DNA from: Albidovulum aestuarii
GTDB lineage: Bacteria > Pseudomonadota > Alphaproteobacteria > Rhodobacterales > Rhodobacteraceae
Length of the DNA stretch: 64,000 nucleotides
Assembly (NCBI RefSeq): GCF_029961185.1
Contig: NZ_JASBQQ010000003.1
Location: 186,001-250,000, forward strand
Direction of reading: 5' to 3'
Both the position numbers and the translations under genes were made by a program. The number at the start of each line of letters is the position of its first letter. The stretch's first letter is position 1. The notes under the pieces are model-generated. The model was not told where the DNA came from, did not search any database, and was given only the letters and a program-made list of their open reading frames with translations. Of the stretch, positions 7,828-16,720 are shown in pieces.

Positions 7828-8532
7828 ATGAAGAAGTCACTTGTCATCGTATTCCTTGCACTCGCGGCATGTGTGGAACAGGGGCCGGTCGCACCGGTAT
7901 CGGGCCCGCCGCCAGTAACGTCAGGACCGGCGCTCGGACCCGAGGTCGCGGCACACAATTTCGTTTCAGTCGTGACCCGTATGGAACCGGTGATCGAGCG
8001 GGAATGCCGCGCGCGGCAGGCCCGCGCGAATTGCGATTTCCAGATCGTCGTTGATGACCGGCCCGGCCAGCCGCCGAACGCCTTTCAGACTGTGGATCGC
8101 TCCGGCCGCCCGATCGTCGCCTTCACGCTGGCCCTGATCGCGGATGCCCGCAATACCGACGAACTGGCCTTTGTCATGGGCCACGAGGCCGCGCATCACA
8201 TTGCAGATCATCTGCCAAGGCAGCAGCAGGAGGCGATGACAGGGGCGCTGATCCTTGGCGGGCTGACGGCGCTCACCGGTGGTGGCGATACGGCTATCAG
8301 GGAAGCGCAGCAGATCGGCGGCACGCTTGGTGCGCGGCGTTATGCCAAGGATTACGAACTGGAGGCGGATGCGTTGGGGACGATCCTGGCCTGGCAGGCC
8401 GGATACGACCCGGAACGCGGGGCCGCTTTCTTCACGCGCATTCCCGATCCGGGCAACCGGTTCCTCGGAACCCATCCGCCCAATGCCAGCCGGATCGATA
8501 CGGTGCGCCGGACACTGGCGACGCTTCGCTGA
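7828..8532 (+). CDS. M48-family metallopeptidase lipoprotein
   Basis: A 234-residue lipoprotein with a zinc peptidase domain. Signal sequence with lipobox A-L-A-A-C (Cys15), zinc motif HEAAH at 119-123 and the downstream third ligand in 'YELEADALGTILAWQAGYD', the ExxxD arrangement of M48/BepA-like (Oma1/LoiP) proteases. Start chosen at the lipoprotein signal, with GGAGAGG about 6 nt upstream; the frame is open further upstream but that stretch lacks coding character. Likely anchored in the outer membrane and used in envelope protein quality control. Confidence 0.9.
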   Translation: MKKSLVIVFLALAACVEQGPVAPVSGPPPVTSGPALGPEVAAHNFVSVVTRMEPVIERECRARQARANCDFQIVVDDRPGQPPNAFQTVDRSGRPIVAFTLALIADARNTDELAFVMGHEAAHHIADHLPRQQQEAMTGALILGGLTALTGGGDTAIREAQQIGGTLGARRYAKDYELEADALGTILAWQAGYDPERGAAFFTRIPDPGNRFLGTHPPNASRIDTVRRTLATLR

Positions 8533-8574
8533 ACCCTTTGTCGTATTGGCGGGGGCAAGGCTACGTCGAACGGC

Positions 8575-8588
8575 TTGATCTGGATCAA
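8575..8588. promoter_or_regulatory. FnrL/FNR-type box
   Basis: Perfect TTGAT-N4-ATCAA palindrome (TTGATCTGGATCAA), the consensus of FNR/FnrL oxygen-responsive regulators. Its 3' end lies 64 nt before the start of the DUF6455-like gene, a distance suited to activation of that gene and perhaps the following ones. Box is seen; binding is inferred. Confidence 0.75.
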
Positions 8589-8652
8589 GGCATTTAACCC
8601 CGTTGCGTGGCGATCTTGCTGGCAGGAGCATCGCTGCGAGAGGAACGCCGCT

Positions 8653-8937
8653 ATGAGCGAGGTTGTCAGATTCAAGACCCATCGCACGGGGGTTCGACCG
8701 GATATGCCCTATTTCCTGACCGATGCCGAAACCCGCCGCCACGGCGTCGATATCGGTCGGGCGATTCAATCGGGCATGCTGACCGCTGAAGATTTCCGCG
8801 AAATTCTCGCCTTCTGCCGCGATTGCCACGAGGGGCCAGCGGTCCGCCGTGAACCGGGCCATGACCGGCTGGCCGATTGTGCGCCTGACTGGTGCGCCAA
8901 CCGGGCGATCCTCGAAGGCCTGCGCGGTTTGGTCTGA
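8653..8937 (+). CDS. DUF6455-like small cysteine protein
   Basis: A 94-residue soluble protein. The C-terminal half carries Cys-x2-Cys (CRDC), a further Cys, then 'CAPDWCANRAILEGL', close to the CxxC...C...FCPNAxxxxxL pattern I associate with the DUF6455 family of Rhodobacteraceae; metal or redox cofactor binding is plausible. Start set at MSEVVRFK with GAGAGGAA upstream. An FNR-type box lies in front, so expression probably rises at low oxygen. Function unknown. Confidence 0.7.
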   Translation: MSEVVRFKTHRTGVRPDMPYFLTDAETRRHGVDIGRAIQSGMLTAEDFREILAFCRDCHEGPAVRREPGHDRLADCAPDWCANRAILEGLRGLV

Positions 8938-8989
8938 AACCGCCCTTTCCCGGCGCAGGTTTCCCCGATACATCGGGGCCGGAGGCGCC

Positions 8990-9352
8990 ATGCGGATTAT
9001 TGAAAACATCATTTCGGATCGGGGCTCGCGTTATGCCGTGTCCGGTGGGCCGGTCGCAGATCGCGCTGCGGCGGATGCCTTCATCCGCGATCTGACGACG
9101 ATCAAGAAATTCGCGAAGGCGACGCATAACAGCTGGGCCGTGCTGTTCGAGACGGATGGCCAGCCGGAGCCGCTGAAGAACGATGACGGCGAAGCGGGCG
9201 CGGGTGCTGTCATCCTGCGGATGCTGGAGCGCGAAGGGCTGACCAACCACATCGTCGTCGTCACCCGCTGGTATGGTGGCGTAAAGCTGGGAGGCGACCG
9301 CTTCCGCCATGTGACTGCCGCGGTCCGGGCCTATCTGGCCGAAAGGAGCTGA
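8990..9352 (+). CDS. YigZ/IMPACT family protein (UPF0029)
   Basis: A 120-residue protein that is essentially the IMPACT N-terminal domain: 'KKFAKATHNSWAVLF', a D-DGEAGAGA segment and the signature 'VVVTRWYGGVKLGGDRFRH'. Start chosen at the ATG with GGAGG 4 nt upstream, not the earlier in-frame ATG inside the preceding gene. Bacterial YigZ proteins are longer (about 200 aa) with a second domain, so this is the short single-domain form. Suggested link to translation or ribosome rescue is from eukaryotic IMPACT and remains unproven. Confidence 0.85.
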   Translation: MRIIENIISDRGSRYAVSGGPVADRAAADAFIRDLTTIKKFAKATHNSWAVLFETDGQPEPLKNDDGEAGAGAVILRMLEREGLTNHIVVVTRWYGGVKLGGDRFRHVTAAVRAYLAERS

Positions 9353-9474
9353 TCGGCCCGGCCTGTGGCATTTCCGTCAATCCCAACAACTCAGTCCAGC
9401 GACGCAGCACCCGCAAAGCTGGCGATGCTGGTGCGCCACCGGTAGTCTCGCCTGCGAACAGACGGGAGGAGGCG

Positions 9475-9837
9475 ATGGCTTTGGACATTGCTGCGGAGTT
9501 GCGGCGCTTTGTGAACACCGCCACTTGGTCATGGCAGGGTTTCGCATCGGCCTGGGCGACCGAGAAATCTTTACGCCAGTGGGTTGTTGTGAATGTCCTT
9601 TCGGCCGGACTTGCCTTCTGGCTGGACCTGACTGCGGGCGAACGGGCGCTGATCGTCGCGCTTGGGCTAATCATTCTTGCGGCCGAACTCTTCAATACCG
9701 CGATTGAGGAGATCGTCGATCTGGCCTCACCCGAACGCAATCCCCATGCGGGCAAGGCCAAGGATTGCGGTTCGGCGGCGGTGGCGCTGACCGCACTTGC
9801 GGGCGGGTTCGCGTGGCTGATTATCCTTTTGGGGTAG
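9475..9837 (+). CDS. dgkA: Diacylglycerol kinase (DgkA)
   Basis: Small integral membrane kinase of 120 residues that phosphorylates diacylglycerol to phosphatidic acid, recycling lipid from periplasmic glucan or LPS modification. It has the DgkA core: an amphipathic N-terminus, three membrane helices and the signature 'AAELFNTAIEEIVDL...P..G.AKDCGSAAVAL', where the Glu/Asn and Lys-Asp residues form the active site. GGGAGGAGG lies just before the ATG. Followed by a terminator. Confidence 0.93.
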   Translation: MALDIAAELRRFVNTATWSWQGFASAWATEKSLRQWVVVNVLSAGLAFWLDLTAGERALIVALGLIILAAELFNTAIEEIVDLASPERNPHAGKAKDCGSAAVALTALAGGFAWLIILLG

Positions 9838-9937
9838 GGGATACCGGTATCGGCGGCCCTTGGATGTCGTGATAGTCTTGGTCTACGGTGCTTGGGTGGG
9901 TGGCCCGCAGCACGCGAGACATCCGACGTGATGCGAG

Positions 9938-9971
9938 AAACCCGTCGCCGTGCTCCCCGGCGGCGGGTTTT
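9938..9971 (+). terminator. Terminator after dgkA, possibly bidirectional
   Basis: 11-bp stem ACCCGTCGCCG/CGGCGGCGGGT with one T-G pair that is a wobble in plus-strand RNA, followed by TTTT. On the minus strand it lies just after the stop of the COX1-like gene and is followed by TTTCTC, so it may also serve that gene. Confidence 0.75.
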
Positions 9972-9977
9972 CCGTTG

Positions 9978-10352
9978 TCAGGTGCTTTTCCACAAATTGA
10001 AGGCAAAAGTGCCGGTGCCGAGCAGGACCATCAACTCTGCTATGGGCGCCAGAGGCGCCATTGCCGCCTCAGTAATCTTGCCGGAGAAGAGCAGCCACAG
10101 CATCACTAGAAGAATCAAGGCGCCGATCTGGTGCAGCCAGAAATGAGCCTTGGCGAGCGTCGTGCCCGCCATGGCCGGGATTATCCTGTATATGATCCCG
10201 AAGACGGTCATCAGCGCGAAGCCGAGCAGGTTGATATGGGCATGCAGCGGTGCCAGCGAATGATCGCCCGAACCGCCCATATACATACCGATGAGAATAC
10301 CGAGCAAAAGATACAGTGACCCGATCACCAGAAAACTGCGAGAAATTTGCAT
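9978..10352 (-). CDS. Small four-helix membrane protein resembling the start of heme-copper oxidase subunit I
   Basis: 124 residues with about four transmembrane helices. The segment 'GDHSLAPLHAHINLLGFALMTVFG' resembles the part of COX1/NorB-type oxidase subunits that carries a heme-ligand His, but the protein is too short to be an oxidase and lacks the CuB site. Such stand-alone proteins occur in alphaproteobacteria without known function. Start placed at MQISRSF because GGGGAAC precedes it by 3 nt; an ATG four codons upstream is the alternative. Confidence 0.7.
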   Translation of the reverse strand: MQISRSFLVIGSLYLLLGILIGMYMGGSGDHSLAPLHAHINLLGFALMTVFGIIYRIIPAMAGTTLAKAHFWLHQIGALILLVMLWLLFSGKITEAAMAPLAPIAELMVLLGTGTFAFNLWKST

Positions 10353-10509
10353 TTCGTTCCCCATTGAATGCCACGGTCTTATGCCGCGCAGGCGAACGAT
10401 ACTCCGGCCGATCTGATTCTTGATCACGGAATCGTGAGGATTTCGCGGCAGTCTGCAACCGAAGCGGTCGTGGTCAGGCTCCGTCACCATTTTTAGACAT
10501 TATTGTGTG

Positions 10510-11880
10510 TTAGAGCCGCCGTCCCCACAGGTCGTATTCACTGGCCTCCTCGACCTCGATGGTCAGGATATCTCCGGGGGAGAGGGCCGCGAAATCCTCG
10601 TCGATAAAAAGATTACCGTCGATTTCCGGCGCGTCCGCTTTGGTGCGGCAGGTCGCGCCCTCATCGCCCACCGTATCGACGATCACCTCAATCCGGGTGC
10701 CGACCTTGGCCGCGAGCTTCGCCTCGGAAATCGCCTGCGCCTTTTCCATGAACCGTTCCCAGCGGTCCTGCTTGACTTCGTCGGGAACATGATCGGGCAG
10801 AGCATTCGACCGCGCGCCGTCCACGTTTTCGTACTGAAAGCAGCCGACCCGGTCGAGTTGCGCCTCGTCCATCCAGTCGAGCAGGGTCTGGAACTCTTCT
10901 TCCGTCTCGCCGGGATAGCCGACGATGAAGGTTGACCGCAGCGTGATGTCCGGGCAGACGGCGCGCCACGCGGCGATTTCGTCCAGCGTCTTCGCCGCCG
11001 CCGCAGGCCGCGCCATCCGCTTCAGCGTGTCGGGATGGGCATGTTGGAACGGGATGTCGAGATAGGGCAGGATCAGCCCCTCTGCCATCAGCGGAATGAG
11101 GTCGCGCACATGGGGGTAGGGATAGACGTAGTGCAACCGGATCCAAGCGCCGAGCGACCCAAGATCGCGGGCAAGATCGGTGATGTGCGCGCGGTGGCCA
11201 TTTTTTTCTGCATGTTTCAGGTCCAGCCCGTAGGCTGAGGTATCCTGGCTGATCACCAAGAGTTCGCGCACACCCGCCTCGACCAGCTTCTCGGCCTCGC
11301 GGATGACCGCGTGGGCGGGACGCGAGACGAGCCGTCCACGCATATCAGGGATAATGCAGAAACGGCATTTGTGGTTACAGCCCTCGGAGATCTTCAGATA
11401 GCTGTAGTGGCGGGGTGTCAGCTTCACCCCCGCCGCAGGCAGAAGGTCCACGAAGGGATCGGGCGCGGGTGGCACGGCCACATGCACCGCATCCAGCACC
11501 TGTTCGTATTGATGCGGGCCGGTTACGGCCAGAACCGAAGGGTGGGCACCGGTTATATAGTCGGGCTCAGCCCCGAGGCAGCCGGTGACGATGACGCGGC
11601 CGTTTTCCGTCAGTGCCTCGCCAATCGCCTCAAGGCTCTCGGCTTTGGCGCTGTCGAGAAAGCCGCAGGTATTGACGATGACCGCATCCGCTCCCCGGTA
11701 GTCGGGGCTGATCGCGTAACCTTCGGCGCGCAGGCGCGTCAGGATGCGCTCGCTGTCCACGAGCGCTTTTGGGCAGCCGAGCGAGACCATGCCGATCCGG
11801 GGCTGGCCGGGACGGGCAGGGCTGTCGAAGACGGGCTTCGGCGCGAGGTCGGGGCGGAGGTTGGGCGGGTTCTGGCTCAT
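10510..11880 (-). CDS. rimO: Ribosomal protein S12 methylthiotransferase RimO
   Basis: Radical-SAM enzyme that adds a methylthio group to the conserved aspartate of ribosomal protein S12. From the chosen start ([10 protein letters not shown], 456 aa) the N-terminal UPF0004 domain supplies Cys36 ([10 protein letters not shown]), Cys72 (NTCGF) and Cys101 (GCLGA) for one [4Fe-4S] cluster; Cys168, Cys172 and Cys175 (GCNHKCRFC) bind the SAM cluster; a TRAM domain closes the protein ([11 protein letters not shown]...). '[10 protein letters not shown]' separates RimO from MiaB. The frame extends 35 codons further upstream but that part is poorly conserved in character. Confidence 0.94.
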   Translation of the reverse strand: MSQNPPNLRPDLAPKPVFDSPARPGQPRIGMVSLGCPKALVDSERILTRLRAEGYAISPDYRGADAVIVNTCGFLDSAKAESLEAIGEALTENGRVIVTGCLGAEPDYITGAHPSVLAVTGPHQYEQVLDAVHVAVPPAPDPFVDLLPAAGVKLTPRHYSYLKISEGCNHKCRFCIIPDMRGRLVSRPAHAVIREAEKLVEAGVRELLVISQDTSAYGLDLKHAEKNGHRAHITDLARDLGSLGAWIRLHYVYPYPHVRDLIPLMAEGLILPYLDIPFQHAHPDTLKRMARPAAAAKTLDEIAAWRAVCPDITLRSTFIVGYPGETEEEFQTLLDWMDEAQLDRVGCFQYENVDGARSNALPDHVPDEVKQDRWERFMEKAQAISEAKLAAKVGTRIEVIVDTVGDEGATCRTKADAPEIDGNLFIDEDFAALSPGDILTIEVEEASEYDLWGRRL

Positions 11881-12078
11881 CCGCGGCATATAGCCTAACG
11901 CGTGAGGCGCGTGAATGGGGTCCGGGTGAATCTCGATCTCGGCCATACCCGGCATTTTCAAGGGCCGTGACATGATGCTGGTCAAAGAGCGTGGATGTCC
12001 GATGTGCCAGCATATGCAAAGCGAGTGGGTCGGAGCGGGAAGGGCTATGATCGTCGAAACTTATATTACACGCCGCGA

Positions 12079-12106
12079 ATATTCCGACAGGCAGGGGCCG
12101 GAATAT
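12079..12106. repeat. Inverted repeat ATATTCC-N14-GGAATAT
   Basis: 7-bp perfect arms upstream of the SqrR-type dyad. The arms contain ATTC/GAAT half-sites but at wider spacing than the primary site, so this could be a secondary regulator site or chance. Confidence 0.4.
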
Positions 12107-12125
12107 CTTGCAATTCGGAAAATAC

Positions 12126-12141
12126 ATTCATAAATGTGAAT
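12126..12141. promoter_or_regulatory. ATTC-N8-GAAT operator (SqrR/BigR type)
   Basis: ATTCATAAATGTGAAT, extended to ACATTC-N8-GAATGT. ATTC-N8-GAAT is the reported binding motif of the sulfide/persulfide-responsive repressor SqrR of Rhodobacter capsulatus and related BigR proteins. It ends 25 nt before the DUF2892 start codon, the position expected of a repressor site over the core promoter. Confidence 0.65.
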
Positions 12142-12166
12142 GTGAAAGAAACATTTGAGGTGCACT

Positions 12167-12367
12167 ATGACTCTCGATCGCTCTGTTCTTGCTTTTGCCG
12201 GTATCATGGTCCTGCTTTCGGTGGCGCTGACCGTCTGGGTTTCGTCCTACTTTGTCTGGTTCACCGTCTTTATCGGTGTGAACATGCTGCAATCGGCCTT
12301 TACCGGTTTCTGTCCGGCGGCCTCGATCTTCCGCAAGCTGGGGATCAAGCCCGGCACAGCATTCTGA
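12167..12367 (+). CDS. DUF2892 (YgaP-type membrane domain) protein
   Basis: A 66-residue protein with two transmembrane helices and the DUF2892 hallmark 'FTGFCPAASIFRKLG' (Cys in a loop next to the membrane). DUF2892 forms the membrane part of YgaP-like rhodanese proteins and is often found in persulfide-responsive operons. GAGG precedes the ATG by about 7 nt. First gene of the operon with the RND adaptor and pump; 11 bp to the next gene. Confidence 0.85.
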   Translation: MTLDRSVLAFAGIMVLLSVALTVWVSSYFVWFTVFIGVNMLQSAFTGFCPAASIFRKLGIKPGTAF

Positions 12368-12378
12368 AAGGCATTCCG

Positions 12379-13341
12379 ATGCGCGCGCTTTTGTTCGTCA
12401 CTTTCCTTGTGGTTGCCGGACCGGCCTTGTCCGAGACGGTGACGCTTTCGCCCGTGATGCTTCCCGAATGGAAAGCCGTCTACGGCCGGATCGAGACGAA
12501 GGAGACGATTCCTGCCCGCGCGCGCATCGGCGGCACCATCCGATCGCTCTCGGTCAGCGAGGGCGACACAGTGACCGAGGGGCAGGAGATCGCGGTCGTC
12601 CATGACGACAAGATCGAGTTTCAGATCGCCGCCTATGATGCCCAGATTTCGGCTTTGAAAGCCCAGCTTGAGACGGCGGAAACAGAGCTTAAGCGCGGTG
12701 AGACGCTGGTGGAACGCGGCGTGGCGACGGTACAGCGGCTGGATCAACTGCGCACGGCGGTCGATGTGGTGCGCGGTCAGATCACCGCAACCGAGGCACA
12801 GCGCGACATCTCGGTCCAGCAGGCGACCGAAGGGCGTGTCTTGGCCCCCGCTGCGGGAAAGGTTCTGACTGTTCCTGTCACACCGGGTGCGGTGGTCCTG
12901 CCCGGCGAACCCGTGGCAACCATTGGTGGGGGCGGGTTTTTCCTGCGTCTTTCTGTGCCGGAACGTCACGCGACCGCTCTGGCCGAAGGCGATGCGATCC
13001 GCATCACCACTGACAGCGGTGAAAACGAAGGCCGTATTGCCAAACTTTACCCCCAAATCGACAACGGTCGCGTGACGGCAGATGTCGAAGTCGCCGGTCT
13101 CGCTACGGCCTATGTCAATGCCCGCGTTTTGGTTGAACTGCCGGTCAGCGAGCGCGAGGCCTTGCTTGTTCCCGTAGCGGCCGTTTTGACCCGCTCGGGC
13201 ATCGATTTCGTGACCGTCAGCGAGGCCGAGCACGAGGCTGAGCGCGCTGTCGTCACCGGTGAAACCGTCGTGACCGACAGTGCAGAAATGGTCGAGATCC
13301 TCTCGGGCCTCGCTGCTGGCGATATAGTGGTCACGCCATGA
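12379..13341 (+). CDS. RND efflux periplasmic adaptor (membrane fusion protein)
   Basis: A 320-residue HlyD/AcrA-family adaptor. Signal peptide (MRALLFVTFLVVAGPALSE), barrel-sandwich half 'ARIGGTIRSLSVSEGDTVTEGQEIA', an alpha-hairpin (about 80-150) with 'LVERGVATVQRLDQL', second lipoyl half 'GRVLAPAAGKVLTVPVTPGAVVLPGEPVATI' region and a beta-barrel/MP domain. It has no lipobox, so it is probably not lipidated. Its stop overlaps the start of the pump gene by 4 nt, and no outer-membrane factor gene lies in the operon. Confidence 0.92.
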   Translation: MRALLFVTFLVVAGPALSETVTLSPVMLPEWKAVYGRIETKETIPARARIGGTIRSLSVSEGDTVTEGQEIAVVHDDKIEFQIAAYDAQISALKAQLETAETELKRGETLVERGVATVQRLDQLRTAVDVVRGQITATEAQRDISVQQATEGRVLAPAAGKVLTVPVTPGAVVLPGEPVATIGGGGFFLRLSVPERHATALAEGDAIRITTDSGENEGRIAKLYPQIDNGRVTADVEVAGLATAYVNARVLVELPVSEREALLVPVAAVLTRSGIDFVTVSEAEHEAERAVVTGETVVTDSAEMVEILSGLAAGDIVVTP

Positions 13342-16300
13342 GCGACGCCACCAAACTTGGCATCGCGGGTGGTCTGACCCGCGCCTTCATCGGTTCGCCG
13401 CTGACGCCGCTTTTCCTGCTTGCCGCCTTTGTCTTCGGCCTCGTCGCGCTCGTCTCGCTGCCGCGCGAGGAAGAGCCGCAGATCTCGGTGCCCATGGTCG
13501 ATATCATGGTGCGCGCCGACGGGCTGAAGGCCGCCGATGCGGTCAAGCTGATCACCGAACCCTTGGAGACCATCGTCAAGGGCATCGACGGGGTCGAGCA
13601 TGTCTATTCGCAAAGCCGCGATGATCAGGTCATGGTCACGGCGCGCTTTCTTGTCGGCACCTCGTCTGACGCGGCGGTGCTGCGGGTCCATGACAAGGTG
13701 CGCGCGAACATGGATCGCATTCCCGTCGGTGTGCCGGAACCCCAGATCATCGGGCGTGGCATCGACGATGTGGCCATCCTGTCGCTGACGCTCTCGCCGA
13801 CCGAAGCGGCCGCCGACCGGATCAGCGCAAATGACCTGACCCGCATCGCCCGCGAACTGCGGACCGAGATCGCCAAGATCCCGGATGTGGGCCTGACCTA
13901 TATCGTCGGCGAGACATCTGAACGCATCCGCATCGCGCCCGATCCGGCACGGCTGGCGCTTTACGGCGTCACGCTGCAACAGCTTGCGGGCAAGGTGCAG
14001 GGCGCGAACCGCGCATTCCCCGTGGGCAATATCCGCGATCAGGGCCAGCAGATCGAGGTCATTGCGGGCGAAACCCTGTCCTCTCCGCAGGAGATCGGCA
14101 ATCTTCTGATGACCACGCGCGACGGACGTCCGGTCTATGTCCGCGACGTTGCCGATGTCAGCTTTGTCTCAGGGGCCGAGGAGCTCCGCGTCGCGACCGT
14201 CACCAAGACCGAATCCGGACTTGTCCTCCGTCCCTCCGTGACGCTCGCCGTCGCCAAGCGGGCAGGCTCCAACGCCGTTACCGTGGCCGAGGCAATCCTG
14301 CACAGGGCGCATGCTCTGGACGGCAGGCTGATCCCGCATGATATCGAGGTCGAGGTCACCCGCGATTACGGTGAAAGCGCGAATGAGAAGGCGAACGAAC
14401 TGCTCTATCACCTCGCGCTCGCCACGGTGTCGATCATCGCGCTGGTCTGGCTTGCCATCGGTCGGCGCGAGGCGGTCGTGGTCGCCGTCGTCATCCCGGT
14501 CACGATCCTGCTGACGCTCTTCGCCTCCTGGCTCATGGGCTACACGCTCAACCGCGTCTCGCTTTTCGCGCTGATCTTCTCCATCGGTATCCTCGTCGAC
14601 GACGCCATCGTGGTGATCGAGAACATCGCCCGGCACTGGGGGATGAAGGACGGGCGCGACCGCCGGACAGCGGCCATCGACGCCGTGGCAGAGGTCGGCA
14701 ACCCGACCATCGTCGCGACGCTGACCGTGGTCGCCGCGCTTCTTCCGATGCTCTTCGTTTCGGGCCTGATGGGTCCCTATATGTCGCCCATCCCGGCCAA
14801 CGCCTCTGCCGCGATGATCTTTTCCTTCTTTGTTGCGGTCATGGTCACGCCCTGGCTGATGCTGAAGGTCGCAGGCAAGGCTGCGACCCACGGCCATGAG
14901 GAAGGGCAGGGCGGGCCGCTCGGCCGCGCCTATTCGGCGGTGGCGAAGCCTATCCTCGCGTCGAAGGCGCGCAGCTGGGGGTTCATCGGGGCGGTGCTTG
15001 TCCTGACCTTCGGTTCGCTTGCGCTCTTCTATACCAAGGATGTGACGGTCAAGCTTCTGCCCTTCGACAACAAGTCGGAGTTGCAAGTCACCATCGACCT
15101 GCCCGAAGGATCGTCGGTCGAGGCGACCGATGCCGTGGCGCAGGCAGTTGCCCGCGCGGTGCTGGACCTGCCCGAGGTGCGGTCGGTCCAGACCCATGCC
15201 GGAACAGCGGCGCCCTTCAACTTCAACGGTCTTGTGCGGCATTCCTACCTGCGGTCCATGCCCGAAATGGGCGAGGTCGCGATCAACCTGTTGCCCAAGG
15301 GTGAACGCGACCGGACAAGCCACGATATCGCGCTGGAAATCCGCGAACGGATCATGGCGCTGCCGGTGCCTGAGGGCACGTCACTGAAAACCGTTGAGCC
15401 ACCGCCGGGCCCACCGGTGCTGGCCACGCTTCTGGCCGAGATCTATGGACCGGACCCCGAAACACGCAGGCAGGTTGCTGAAAAGGTCGAAGACGCGTTC
15501 CGTTCGGTCCCGTTCATCGTTGACGTAGACAATTCATACGGGCAGCCCGCACGGCGGCTGCGCGCGACGATCTCGACCGACAATGCCGAGTTCTTCCAGG
15601 TCCAGGAATCCGATGTCTTTGATACGATCGCAATCCTGAACGGCGGCACGACCATCGGTTATTCCCATCGCGGCGAGGGTCGCCAACCGATCCCGATCCG
15701 GGTCGAACGGCCCAAGGGTGAGCGCACGCTTGACGAGACGTTCCTCACGACGCCTATCCCGGCGAACGTGCTTCCGGGCGCTCGCGGCGTGGTCGAACTG
15801 GGCGACGTTGTCGAAGTGACCGAGGAAACCGCTTCTTTCCCGGTCTTCCGCCACAACGGCCGTGAGGCCGAGATGGTGACAGCCGAACTGGCGGGCGATT
15901 TCGAGGCCCCCTTGTACGGAATGCTCGCCGTGCAGGATGCGCTTGATGCGCAGGACTGGACCGGATTGCCGAAACCGGACATTTCGCTCCATGGACAGCC
16001 CGAGGACGAAACCGGACCAACGCTTCTCTGGGACGGGGAGTGGGAGGTCACCTGGGTCACCTTCCGCGACATGGGCGCGGCCTTTGGCGTGGCGCTTCTG
16101 GGCATCTACATCCTCGTCGTCGCGCAGTTCGGATCGTTCAAGGTGCCGCTGGTGATCCTGACGCCGATCCCGCTGACCTTCATCGGCATCCTCGGTGGTC
16201 ACTGGGCCTTTGGTGCGCCGTTCTCTGCGACGTCGATGATCGGCTTCATCGCGCTTGCGGGGATCATCGTGCGGAACTCCATCCTTCTTGTCGATTTCAT

Positions 16301-16532
16301 CCGCCACGCCCCGAACCGCGATAGGCCGCTGACCGAGATCCTGATCGAGGCCGGCGCGATCCGGTTCAAACCGATCCTTCTGACCGCGCTTGCGGCGATG
16401 ATCGGCGCGGCGGTGATCCTGACCGATCCGATCTTTCAGGGCCTCGCCATCTCGCTCCTCTTCGGGCTCGCATCGTCGACGCTGCTGACCGTCCTTGTGA
16501 TTCCGGCGGTCTACCGCGTCCTCAGAACCTGA
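13338..16532 (+). CDS. RND efflux transporter, AcrB/HAE1-like permease
   Basis: Inner-membrane proton-driven pump of 1064 residues with the duplicated RND architecture: TM1 (near 20-40), a large porter loop (about 45-345), TM2-6, a second porter loop (about 560-860) and TM8-12. TM4 carries the proton-relay acids in 'GILVDDAIVVIENIARHW', and the C-terminal repeat has 'IALAGIIVRNSILLVDFIRH'. The short periplasmic loops resemble the HAE-type family common in alphaproteobacteria. Substrate unknown; the operon's sulfide-type operator suggests export of a sulfur-related or reactive compound. It must borrow an outer-membrane channel encoded elsewhere. Confidence 0.93.
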   Translation: MSDATKLGIAGGLTRAFIGSPLTPLFLLAAFVFGLVALVSLPREEEPQISVPMVDIMVRADGLKAADAVKLITEPLETIVKGIDGVEHVYSQSRDDQVMVTARFLVGTSSDAAVLRVHDKVRANMDRIPVGVPEPQIIGRGIDDVAILSLTLSPTEAAADRISANDLTRIARELRTEIAKIPDVGLTYIVGETSERIRIAPDPARLALYGVTLQQLAGKVQGANRAFPVGNIRDQGQQIEVIAGETLSSPQEIGNLLMTTRDGRPVYVRDVADVSFVSGAEELRVATVTKTESGLVLRPSVTLAVAKRAGSNAVTVAEAILHRAHALDGRLIPHDIEVEVTRDYGESANEKANELLYHLALATVSIIALVWLAIGRREAVVVAVVIPVTILLTLFASWLMGYTLNRVSLFALIFSIGILVDDAIVVIENIARHWGMKDGRDRRTAAIDAVAEVGNPTIVATLTVVAALLPMLFVSGLMGPYMSPIPANASAAMIFSFFVAVMVTPWLMLKVAGKAATHGHEEGQGGPLGRAYSAVAKPILASKARSWGFIGAVLVLTFGSLALFYTKDVTVKLLPFDNKSELQVTIDLPEGSSVEATDAVAQAVARAVLDLPEVRSVQTHAGTAAPFNFNGLVRHSYLRSMPEMGEVAINLLPKGERDRTSHDIALEIRERIMALPVPEGTSLKTVEPPPGPPVLATLLAEIYGPDPETRRQVAEKVEDAFRSVPFIVDVDNSYGQPARRLRATISTDNAEFFQVQESDVFDTIAILNGGTTIGYSHRGEGRQPIPIRVERPKGERTLDETFLTTPIPANVLPGARGVVELGDVVEVTEETASFPVFRHNGREAEMVTAELAGDFEAPLYGMLAVQDALDAQDWTGLPKPDISLHGQPEDETGPTLLWDGEWEVTWVTFRDMGAAFGVALLGIYILVVAQFGSFKVPLVILTPIPLTFIGILGGHWAFGAPFSATSMIGFIALAGIIVRNSILLVDFIRHAPNRDRPLTEILIEAGAIRFKPILLTALAAMIGAAVILTDPIFQGLAISLLFGLASSTLLTVLVIPAVYRVLRT

Positions 16533-16554
16533 CCTTCGGGCGATTGATTCCTCT

Positions 16555-16575
16555 CCGCCCCCAGTCCGGGGGCGG
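16555..16575. other. GC hairpin after the RND gene
   Basis: 8-bp stem CCGCCCCC/GGGGGCGG, loop AGTCC, about 22 nt after the stop. No T-run follows, so it is at best a weak terminator or a 3'-end stabiliser. Confidence 0.5.
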
Positions 16576-16720
16576 GAGGGCGTATTAGGGATGCAACGTG
16601 TGCAATCGCCTCAACTGTCGCGAGAAATCCCCTGAATATCCCACAACGCGCCACTTTTCGGACACGGTGCGCGGCAAAGACTTCACTTACGGGGCGCACG
16701 CTAAAAGGCAGGACAGGAAG

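Noticed and set aside
10405-10440. FNR-like sequence TTGATCACGGAATC before the COX1-like gene
   Set aside because: Only one half-site fits the TTGAT-N4-ATCAA consensus; the other half mismatches in most positions.
12079-12106. Second SqrR-type operator
   Set aside because: Half-sites are spaced 14 bp apart rather than 8, so it was kept as a plain inverted repeat and not called an operator.
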